Assembly: GCA_026770025.1 (NCBI GenBank)
Contig: JAMXDE010000062.1
Coordinates: 1 to 64,000 of the forward strand
Origin: Craspedostauros australis
Lineage: Eukaryota > Bacillariophyta > Bacillariophyceae > Mastogloiales > Achnanthaceae
Length of the DNA stretch: 64,000 nucleotides
Reading direction: 5' to 3'
In this document: piece by piece, positions 22,329 to 31,374 of the stretch
How the letters are laid out: every line of letters starts with the position of its first letter
Position numbering within the stretch: position 1 is the stretch's first letter
Program-made: the position numbers and the translations under genes
Notes under the pieces: model-generated
What the model saw: only the letters and a program-made list of their open reading frames with translations
What the model was told of the DNA's origin: nothing
Database searches by the model: none

Positions 22329-22977
22329 TACATGTGCATTGCTCACCCATTGTTATCTTATTCTACACGCAAGCAGCAAAACTACATTTGTGTCATGAGT
22401 GAACTGTGATTGATTGAGGTCACATCACAAATTTGGACACACCAAAACAATCAGAATTTTGGAAGGAAATTTGTGAACAGTCATTTCTGAGAGCACCAGG
22501 AATCCATTCCTTCCATCAACTGGCAGAAACGCATGACATCAAGCAATCATCAATGTACTTCACAACTAAACCTCAAATGACAATACCTTCACTAGACCAC
22601 TGCATCATCAACAGAATATGGAATCCACATGAGTGTGGAACAATGATGACAGCTGGTGTTGACATGATGGCATTGTGTCACCATGCCAACATCTGGCTCC
22701 ACATCAGAACAAGAAGGCACAGATTCAATGACCAAGTGAGACAATTGAGTACATATCAAATACAGAGTATGTATCAACTACATAGTATCATGTAGTACCA
22801 ACATGCAAGAGAGAGAGAGAGAGAGAGAAAACAAGAAATGGTGAGAGAGCATCTTGCATGACGACTCATAGCCAGGCCATCGGAACAACAATGAAATGAA
22901 ATAGCAAACAGAATTGGAATATCACCACCACCATTGTCTACAGTGCAAGAGTCATCTGTGTACAGAGCTTTCCAACA
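22329..22977 (+). repeat. Right part of the older LTR (D) that received element C
   Basis: After the duplicated TACATG, this stretch follows the same order as the LTR of element C in diverged form: TGTGCATTGCTCACCC, a shared GGAAATTTG...ATTTCTGAGAG block, CAACTAAACCTCA, a GA microsatellite near 22808, then a terminal TTTCCAACA at 22977. With the 24-bp piece at 14371 it makes an LTR of about 667 bp related to that of C. No direct repeat flanks it, so a clean solo LTR is not shown. Confidence 0.65.
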
Positions 22978-24079
22978 GGAGCAGGCCAAGATACTGCAAG
23001 CGGACGTGTTGACCTAGCTGGAGCATGGGACAAATATGAGGATGCATGCCTCAGGTCTGTGGCATTGGTCCAATCATCTGAAGCATCTGCACTCAGACAT
23101 GATTTACGGAAACATGTGGATGGCCAAGGAAGTGGTGTCCTGTGGCTCGAACATGCACGAGTATGCATGAGGCATGGGATCGTGGCAGGTACTTGGGAAG
23201 GATCCATCTAGACATATTCATAAGAATACTATGAATATTCAGTTGTACACATAGCACTACGAATACAACTGCTCTGCTCTTACGATGACGAACTCTCTCT
23301 CTCTCTCTCTCTGTCTGTCTCTGTCTCTCTGTTTGTATCTAGACAGGAAGGGACGAGTACGATCAACTGTTCGAACCATTCGAATACATTGCGAACCATC
23401 CGCTTGTCGAGATTTGGCATGACGTCACCGACCAGACGAAGGCGGGACTCGGATCGAGACTGAAAACTCGCGGAGGTCAGATGAATCGTGTGTCTGTACC
23501 ACGACCGAAACTGTGACCGAATGTAGTGGTCTCAATACTTTACCCCAGTGTGCAGAATGCAAGATTGAACATGACACTTGCAAACACCTTGACATTGGAG
23601 GACTCTCCATGTGTGTCCTTATGTGTTCAGATTCGGAACATCAACATTGCAATCTGTGAGCAAGATAGAATCACAGATGAATGCACCAATGGTTCCGAGT
23701 ACGAATGGGATTGCTCCATAGCCGGAAGCAACATGGATACACAAGATAAGATCAGCAGAGTGGCTGATGTACAGCACGAGATCACGATAAGCAGAGCAGC
23801 AGAGAGAGAGCAGAATCGGAAATAGAATAGCTCATAAAATTGACAGAGAAAAGGTTACCAACCCTCAACAGAAACAGTCTACTTTTACCAACAAGTCTAC
23901 AGCACCCGGACATTTCAACATCCGCTTGTCTCCGTTCCTCATTTTTGAATCGGATCGGTCAAAATGCCAGATGTAAGATAGAGCGGTGGCCACAAAAGAC
24001 CCAAATCTTTTGTGCGGTCACTGCGGACGCGTAACGAGAGTTTTCACCCAGGCATTGCGCCACGGTTTCTCTCATACTT
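22978..24079. other. Gene-poor stretch between the old LTR and DNA transposon E
   Basis: No gene is recognised. An open frame of about 78 codons (to the TAG at 23209-23211; contains GAWDKYEDACLRS) directly follows the old LTR and could be residue of that element's Gag, but I do not recognise it. A CT microsatellite with CTGT variants lies at about 23290-23335. A 9-bp-arm hairpin (CACAAAAGA, spacer CCCAAA, TCTTTTGTG) lies at 23991-24014. No GT61 catalytic half was found here. Confidence 0.5.
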
Positions 24080-24083
24080 TTAC

Positions 24084-24240
24084 GACCCAGGTGAGTGAGT
24101 CGACCAACCTTTGGTAAAGTAGAGTGGCAATTTTTCTTCGATTTCAACACAACCAAGCATATAAACCAACTTATTATAGTGTCCATAGCAACAGGAAAAT
24201 TACCCAGAAACTTAAAGTTCATAGTTTAAGTTTTATGGAC
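24084..24240 (+). repeat. Left terminal inverted repeat of transposon E
   Basis: It starts GACCCAGGTGAG and ends TTTTATGGAC and is 157 bp long, the same length as its partner. Identity is uneven: 24102-24129 (28 bp) and 24173-24209 (37 bp) match the right repeat perfectly, while most mismatches fall between them. The perfect islands could be transposase-binding sites. Confidence 0.9.
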
Positions 24241-24743
24241 CATCAAATATTTGAAGTCGTAGGGGTCAAACGTAGCCTTCCACGATGTAGTTTTCCGAAG
24301 GTTCTTTGGTGTTCCGAGTTAATAACGATTGGTGCCCATTCACGTTGGTGTCTCCAGCTTTTTCCTTCCTCCTCGTTCGTTTGGAACACGTTATACACCG
24401 TTAGCTGCTCCGGAATCGATTGACATTTTCCACTTGTGGACATCACACACATCATCACATGCGCACGCACACATCGTCGCCACGCCGACACAAAAACCGT
24501 CACATTTTTTGCTTCATTCCAAAGGTGCCTCCGCCGATGCGATGCTCGTTGTATCTGTTGTGCTGCGGTTGTAGTATGAGTAGTGAGAGCACTAGTGACA
24601 TTGGCGGTTGTTGTTCTCGCTGCTGCATCCAACACCTCTATCGGCATCACCTCCTCCACCCGCTTTGATTCCGCGTTCTACAGTGCCATTCATCGATCAA
24701 TCAATCAATCAATCAATCAACCTCCTTTGCTACCATCAACACC

Positions 24744-27700
24744 ATGTCCTCCATCCCCGCCAAAGCAACAATCAAGGGCGAAACCCCATCTCCTCGTAAG
24801 AAGCCTCGTTCCTGTGCTGCCCCTCTCGATTCTCCTTTTGATTCGGATGGCAACTTGGCACCTACTCGTGAGCAGCTGTTGCCTGACAAGCTGTCTGCTG
24901 GATTGCGGAAGCCCACTGACATCACTCACGCGATCGAGGTGAAGCCGATGCTTCCAGTGGACAGCAACCTTGTTCCAACTTTGGCGCATGTCGATGCCGC
25001 TAACTTGCGCGTTGACGTGCGCCTGTCCAGTGCGGCTGGTGTCATCTTTGATACACCAACGGTCACACTGCGTACGGTTGGACAAGGTGTTGGTGCTATC
25101 ACAGTGGTAGACATCAGTGTGAACGTGCCACCTCCCGTTGAGTCTCCTGCCAAACCAACTACCCGCGCAAGCACTGCACGACACGCAAACGCTGTCGCTG
25201 GAGGCGCTTCCGAGCAAGTTGATGTTGACAGCGACGACAACTACGTGGATGGCCGTGATCGCAGGAAGAAGCGAACAGGCCGCAACAGACTCATCCAGAA
25301 AACGGTGAGAGGATGGCGTCGCGATGCGTTGGTCCGTGTTGCAGGGTTGGTTAAGTCTGGCCTTTCTCCAAAAGTGTTCAACTCCATGCCAAAGACGGGA
25401 TTCACACTTGGTGGATCCCACAACAAGCAAGTCTGGTGCAACATCAAACGGCTGTGGGTGCCAATTGCTTCTGCGCTCTGGGATGTGTTGCTCCCAAAAG
25501 AAGCGACACCAACTGGCCAGATGCATGAGGTGGTGCATTTTGTCCGGGCAGGGCAAGCACTGCCACCACTGACGCTTGCACCAAATTTGTACCGCATATG
25601 TGTCGGAGGGAGCAAACTGATGCACCTCTGTGCGAGAGCCGTTCTTGCAGAGTCTGCATCTCCAAAAGCATGCACAGATATTCTCACTGGATACGCCGAT
25701 GGATTGCCGGAGGAAGAACGCATGCATGTACATAGCAATCGACAAACCATCACTAAAAGCCAACAGAAGACATTGCAGCGCTACTACGACATGTTGAGTG
25801 ATGGGGAAACCATTCCGCCCAAAATTCTCCAATACCGTGTGACTGCGTGTGCTTTGTCTGGTGTGGTGTCGTTTCTCTGCACTACGACCACGTACAAGGC
25901 CGGCTTGTGCCACGCAGTGGAGTGGGAAGGAGTCGTATTCGAGAAAGTTCTGGTCTTTGATCGTGGAGGCAAAAGCATCAAGGCGCTATTCGACATGTAC
26001 AAGACTACCACCACCAACCCAGTAGGCGAACCAGCATTCAAAGAGATGACGAAGCTACTAACATGACGTGGCAAAGTGAACACAGGGCTGTCTTCCTTCA
26101 AAAGCCACTTTTTGTTGGCAATGCTAACTCTCAAACGCACGATCTCGCGCCTCGTCACACTTTTGAAGGCTAAGTATCCCACAACAAACGGCGCTGAGGA
26201 CAAGAATGACATGATTTCCCGGCATTTGCGCACAGCAGAGTCTCTGTTGTACTCATTGGAGCTTCTTGTTGTCTTTGTCAAATGGGAATTCACTGCCTCT
26301 CACATGCAGATGGAGTGTGATGACCCAATGCACTCAGCTCAATTTGCGCTCACGCCCAACCAGAAGAAGAAGACAACGACGAAACAATCCCAATCAACCA
26401 GAACGCGTACCAACAAGCACAAGCTCAGGAAGAAGATCACTCAAACAAATGACATCGCTTCTGCCACCAACAACACTCCAATCATCACAATTGATATCCC
26501 TGACATCACTTGTGTGACACATGCTGCTGCCAATGACACCACCTCTGACAATAATGAACAGCCTTGCGCCACCACAGACAAACAACACACTGGAGTATGT
26601 AACCATTGTGCAGGGGTGATGCATTTTGTGGACGACCGATATGTCCCTTTCGTGACATCGCTTATGGAAGATCACCTTGCGGAACACGCGACAGAATTGG
26701 AGTCGATGCTCAATGCCGCACCGGGGTTCAACAACGAAATACTGTGGTACATGGCACACAAAGTGCGCAGCAAGGTTCAATTCGGACACATTGAGCAGTA
26801 CCTCAAAAATATCAACAACCAAGAGAATCGCGCACATGTGGTGCTGGACCACAAACAGAAAATTCTTCCGACTGGCCAAGGCGAAGCTCAACAAGAATAC
26901 TGGGGCAAGAAGGGCATGTCTCTGTTGGGTGCGATGGTGATCACATGTCACAATCACACATTCACTTATCGCTTCATCAATATCATTGTGAAGGGGAGGC
27001 CAACTCAAGACACCCTCCAAGTTGGCGGGCTTCTCGAAATTGTGCAACAACAGGTGAGAAAAATTCTTCCATCGGTCACCGACATTGTCATCCAATCCAA
27101 TAACCCGTCTTGTTTCGCGAGCCACGAGCACATCCCGCTGATCACCTCGGTGCTGAACAAGAACCTTGGAACGCGAAATGTCCCCAAGATTGCGGCCTGG
27201 ATCTACACTGAAGCCCAAACAGGTAAAGGTCGCCTTGACACGCACTTTGCGTACATCACTGTTGTGTTGCGAGCGTATGTGCTGGAGGACAACGACATCA
27301 AGACGGAACACCAACTTTTCGATGCATTGGAAGCCGGCAACATCGCAGGAACAACCACGGTTTTGGTGGATGCAGAATGTCTCGAGGGGCGTGTCCTGAG
27401 TTTCCCCGGCATGCCAAAGAAGCATTTCTGCGCGAAAGGGCAAAAGGTACGCCAAACGCACGAGGTCAAGTTCGGAGACGATGAGGCCAATTTGGTGGCG
27501 GCATCTGGCTTCACAGATGATGTACTTGTCCCATGTGTGGAGTGGGAGGAATGGGAAATCAACCGGCTGGGTGTCTGCACGATCGCAACGCACACGTCAG
27601 GAAAGGAACCGTTCACCGCCGAATCGCCAAAGAAGAAGAAGAAGAAGACGCGAAAGTGGGGTGCTACCGCGGTGGAGAGCAAGGCGCTCGTGTTTCGCGA

Positions 27701-28355
27701 TGCATTGGAGATGGGGCAAGGAGAGCTACCACACGACCACACCGCAGAATTGAAAGACCAGACCGCGGAAGCAGAAATCCCCCGACTCGCGGTGAAGGGC
27801 TGGGCAGTGAAAACAACGCGCAGCAACGCGGAGTTACCACGGTACGTACTGCAGAAATTGGATGAAATGAGCACGGCCGCCAAAAACGACCCGAAAAATC
27901 GACCAACAGAACACGAAGCGCACCGTCGACTGATGGAGCTGGAGGGAACAGAGACTGATTGGTTCACGCAATTGCACGGAAGTCCACTGCGCGTGAAATC
28001 GCACCTGACCGCGGCATACTACAGCTCACAACGCGACGCCAAGAAAACAGCCGCGGCACCAGGTACGACCAACAACAACAAAAAAACGGCATCAGGATCA
28101 TCACCATCACCATCACCAACAGCAACAGCAACTGCTATGGAACCAACAGGTACGAAACCATCAGACAAGCAGAAGAGCCAAGAAGAGGAAGAGATGGAAG
28201 AAGAGGAAAGGGAGAATAGGATGTGGTGTGAGGCCAACACCACCGGGAGGCACGCGGAGAACGAAGAGATGGTCCCGCAAGAAGTGAGGGATGCGATTCG
28301 CACGAGGATGAGACGGAGGCTGATGGCGAAAATGGAGGAACAAAATAAGGACTAA
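24744..28355 (+). pseudogene. Transposase-like protein of element E, split by one in-frame TGA
   Basis: The ATG at 24744 opens 440 codons to a TGA at 26064-26066. The same frame then continues without another stop to 28355, so the ancestral protein was probably about 1200 aa. The first half has a basic stretch (RDRRKKRTGRNRL, about 172). The second half has CNHC and a core with VVLDHKQKILP, YWGKKGMSLLG, IVIQSNNPSCF and TEAQTGKGRLD. From memory, these resemble a widespread uncharacterised DDE-type protein family whose members read 'D.K..LP...GK.G.S', 'SDN' and 'EPQ.GKG..D'. In that comparison the middle Asp is Asn here. The C-terminus is Lys/Glu-rich. Alternatives are stop-codon readthrough, or splicing across the TGA. 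Confidence 0.75.
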
Positions 28356-28475
28356 TTAATTCAAAATGTGAACAAATTCGCCAAAACCAAGAACACGAAC
28401 ACGTTATTTTGGATCCAACTTGTCGGATGTCTATCGCTCAGTTTAGGAGTAGTCCAAAAAAGTGCACATTGACAG

Positions 28476-28632
28476 GTCCATAAAACTTAAACTATAAACT
28501 TTAAGATTCTGGGTAATTTTCCTGTTGCTATGGACACTATAATGAGTAGGTTGGTATGCTTAGTTTGGTTGTAATCGAAGAAAAAGTGCCACTCTACTTT
28601 ACCAAAGGTTGGTCCACTCGCTCACCTGGGTC
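28476..28632 (-). repeat. Right terminal inverted repeat of transposon E
   Basis: The reverse complement starts GACCCAGGTGAG and ends TTTTATGGAC, matching 24084-24240 over the full 157 bp. It is followed by the duplicated TTAC at 28633. Confidence 0.9.
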
Positions 28633-28636
28633 TTAC

Positions 28637-29027
28637 GACACCCTTCTCGTGTCACACACGCTCTTCCCTTTTCTCAACGCATCTTGTCTCATCACCCAGC
28701 TGTGTTCGCACGCAAGTACATTTGCACCACCGGATTGCTTGATTTTTTCGTTCGCAGGTCGAGAGACCGAAACTGCTTTCGCTGCAGTCATCTTGCGAAC
28801 AATCACATCACCACTGACTGCCAACAATGTGCAATTGACTCCTCTCATGGCTCGCACTCGCGCTCGTACGTTTCCTGATACTCTTCGACTCGAAACACCA
28901 TCGCACGCCATTCCATTGACGGCATCGAGGTGCTGTACTCGCACCATCAGCAGCATACTCTCCTTTGCATCAGTACTCTGCTGCTGCGACGACAAGTATC
29001 TTCGAAGCATATCTCAAGAAAACGAGG
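28637..29027. other. Upstream region of the RNA methyltransferase gene
   Basis: 391 bp between transposon E and the ATG at 29028. The insertion of E placed about 4.5 kb between this segment and its former upstream sequence ending at 24079. No separate gene or promoter motif can be supported. Confidence 0.45.
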
Positions 29028-30362
29028 ATGACACCTCCCAGTCGAGCGCAACCGAACACGCTGGCATGGCTGGTACAGTTTGCGCTGGGTGCGGCTGCTG
29101 CCCTATCGGCCGTCTTTGTATCGAACCATCTGCAGAAGGCGGGGACGACGAAGGCTCAGAAGCAGACCGGCGGGACAGACAAGCCATCGACCAATCGCAC
29201 GCTGGACACGAACGGCGCGTTGCAGCAGCGGCAACAACAGAAGCCGGACGATGATGCCATCATGGACACTCCGAACCTGGAGAACCGGATACTGCGCAAG
29301 GCCGAGACAGTGATTCAGTGGCGCACGACGAGGCTGATCCTGATCATCGAGCGCTGCACGAACGATCACAACTACTCCGCCATCCTGCGCACGGCCGAAG
29401 CGCTGGGCATCCAGATCGTGTGGACGATTGAGCCACCCGTTCCGGAGGACACAGGAACGGCGCAGTTGGATACGCGCAACAAGAACGCGCAACGTTCGGA
29501 GGAGGAGCTGAAGACCCGCGCGATGCACCACCTGTTCGCTCAGAAGGCGACGGATTGGCTGACGATCCGCGATTTCGCCACGACCGAGGAATGCGTGGCG
29601 GCGGCCAAGGAACTGGGGTACCAGCTGTGGGTGACGGACCTGTCGCAGGAGGCGGAGTGTCTGACGATGACGTCGCCGGCCGTGCCCGACAAGGTGGCGT
29701 TGGTGATGGGGACGGAGGCCGTGGGGTGCTCGCAGACCATGCTGAACAGCGCCGACAAGCGGGTGTACCTGCCGCAGCGCGGGTTTGCGGACTCGTTGAA
29801 TATCAGCGTGGCGACGGCTCTGGTGATCCACCAGCTGTTCAGCATGGAGCCGTCGCTGATCGGTGGCATCTCGGAGAGCGAGAAGCACGAGCTGCGCAAG
29901 AACTGGTACACGAAGCTGGCTTCGCAGCGCATCCTGACGTCGTCGCAGAAGAAGCAGCGGCACAAGCTGAAGATGAACCTGCGGACGTGCAAGTCGTTCC
30001 GCGAGAGGCTGGCGCGCGATCCCGACCTGAAGGTGATGCCGAAGGAAGCCGCGAAGCTGGAGAAGGAGGCGGAGTACCGTGCGGAGCTGGAGTCGATCGA
30101 GGCGCTGGTGTCGTTCGACCGAGTGCAGGAGGCCATTCAGGAATGGATCGAGCGGCCCCCGCCGGCCCTGACAGACATGCGGCGCGCCGACATCCACCGC
30201 GTGACGTTCGTGGGGAAGAAGACGAAGAAGCAGCATGCCAGCGATTGGAAGAACATGGTGGCGACGTCGACTCAAAACACCCAGGCGGGCGCGACCGCAA
30301 AGGCGTTCCGCGAAAAGATGGGGCTGTCGGTCGATCTGGATTCTTGTCAGGGCAAGAGTTAG
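29028..30362 (+). CDS. TrmH/SpoU-family RNA 2'-O-methyltransferase
   Basis: A 444-aa protein from the first in-frame ATG. The SPOUT catalytic core shows all three SpoU motifs: motif 1 NDHNYSAILRTAEALG (about 117-132) with the conserved Arg; motif 2 VALVMGTEAVG (about 223); motif 3 YLPQRGFADSLNISVATAL (about 246-264). Such enzymes fold a trefoil knot, bind S-adenosylmethionine and methylate the ribose of one RNA nucleotide; the closest relatives by motif are bacterial-type tRNA Gm18 methyltransferases. It has an added N-terminus with a hydrophobic run (LAWLVQFALGAAAALSAVFV, about 12-32) that may be a membrane anchor or organelle signal, and a Lys/Arg-rich C-terminal helix region (about 300-380) suited to RNA binding. 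GC content is visibly higher than in the neighbouring transposon. The exact RNA target is unknown. Confidence 0.88.
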   Translation: MTPPSRAQPNTLAWLVQFALGAAAALSAVFVSNHLQKAGTTKAQKQTGGTDKPSTNRTLDTNGALQQRQQQKPDDDAIMDTPNLENRILRKAETVIQWRTTRLILIIERCTNDHNYSAILRTAEALGIQIVWTIEPPVPEDTGTAQLDTRNKNAQRSEEELKTRAMHHLFAQKATDWLTIRDFATTEECVAAAKELGYQLWVTDLSQEAECLTMTSPAVPDKVALVMGTEAVGCSQTMLNSADKRVYLPQRGFADSLNISVATALVIHQLFSMEPSLIGGISESEKHELRKNWYTKLASQRILTSSQKKQRHKLKMNLRTCKSFRERLARDPDLKVMPKEAAKLEKEAEYRAELESIEALVSFDRVQEAIQEWIERPPPALTDMRRADIHRVTFVGKKTKKQHASDWKNMVATSTQNTQAGATAKAFREKMGLSVDLDSCQGKS

Positions 30363-31374
30363 AGCTCCTGCAAGTGGGCTCTGTGGAGGTACGAGGAGTA
30401 ACATCGCGTGCAATCACAATATAACATGGTGCCTATTGCCGTCGTACCATACGACTGATTGTATTATGTGACTCCTACAAGCTCTCTCCCACGAGTATAG
30501 TAGATCGTGTCTGCACCGTGGAGAGTTACAGAGCGCGCTGCGAAGAATAGCGTGTTCGTGGCTTGGCTTTTCTCACGTGCGCGATTGATTCCCGAGTTGT
30601 CTAGTCCCGTCCCATGAGGAACACACGTTTGATGGATGATTTGGGCCCAAAAAGTGTTTTTTGTTGCTGTGTCAAATGGGATGTTCTGATTGGACCGCAC
30701 GAGTCCTACGTGACATTGATGCGTCGCAAGTCATTTGTTGTGGAACTGCCAAAGAAACAAAAGGCGATCCCCATCGTTTTCTTCGTTTGCGCGTGAGGAT
30801 TCGACGAATGTGGCGGCAATGGTGGCAGTGTCTGTCGTTGCATCTTTGTTGCTTCGTCTCTCCTTGGTTGGTTTGGTGGTTGTCACGCTGGCCCAGTTCT
30901 CCCTTGTTGTTCTGCCAGTGCGTGGGTTTGTTGGTTGTCATCGTCTGACAGTTTTGGACACAATTTGGGCAGCCACTGCTCTCTATCGGGAGACAGCATC
31001 GAAGCTGGAAGCAGGATATAGCATAATATAGAATAGTATTCTATTCTATTATACAATACTACACGTATTCTACGATCGACTATATCAAGCAACGCGGAAC
31101 AAGGCGCAGAGTTCCCCGTGCCATACAGACACCATAGTCGTAGGGTTGGTCCTTCGCGTCTGCGTCCATCTTGTTTGCAGAGGGGAAGGAGGCAGAGGCA
31201 AGAAACTGGAAGGTGTCTCCGTTGCTGATCACGAGCAAGGCAGAGCGAAGGTGGTTGGATCTCTCCATTGGCGGAGACAGAGTGTTGGGACGAGCATCAG
31301 AGGACTCTCTCTATCTCGCTCTTGCTCTTGCTTTCTCAAGAGACGCGGCAAGCCACTCTAGAGGTCAAAACATC
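30363..31374. other. Intergenic region before the TBC gene
   Basis: About 1 kb with no convincing gene. It has an AT-rich patch with the near-palindrome ATAGAATAGTATTCTAT near 31028-31044, and a pyrimidine-rich CTCT/TTGCTC tract just before the TBC start. The TBC reading frame is open upstream to about 31171 but has no earlier ATG. Confidence 0.45.

Larger units (their letters stand above)
24084..28632 (+). mobile_element. DNA transposon E: 157-bp terminal inverted repeats, TTAC target duplication, superfamily unassigned
   Basis: The two ends, 24084-24240 and 28476-28632, are inverted copies of each other with about 13 mismatches over 157 bp by hand alignment. Immediately outside lie TTAC (24080-24083) and TTAC (28633-28636), a 4-bp target duplication. 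The element is 4,549 bp and carries one long plus-strand reading frame from 24744 to 28355 with a single internal TGA. The termini begin GACCCAGGTGAG. A 4-bp duplication is known for, among others, Sola, Ginger and Kolobok-type elements, but GACCC ends with TTAC do not settle the family. It is almost certainly a cut-and-paste element; whether the family is new cannot be decided without database comparison. Confidence 0.9.

Noticed and set aside
23370-23410. tRNA-like GTTCGAA box
   Set aside because: No acceptor stem, D-arm or anticodon arm can be built around it.
24717-25913. 398-codon minus-strand ORF
   Set aside because: It lies opposite the first half of the transposase of element E and has no domain; it is a mirror of coding sequence on the other strand.
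26394-27593. 399-codon minus-strand ORF
   Set aside because: It is antisense to the second half of the transposase, with His/Leu/Arg-rich noise composition and no motif.
29103-30413. 436-codon minus-strand ORF and a 289-codon plus-strand ORF (29555-30424)
   Set aside because: Both overlap the methyltransferase, whose three SpoU motifs fix the real frame; the high GC content explains the long shadow frames.
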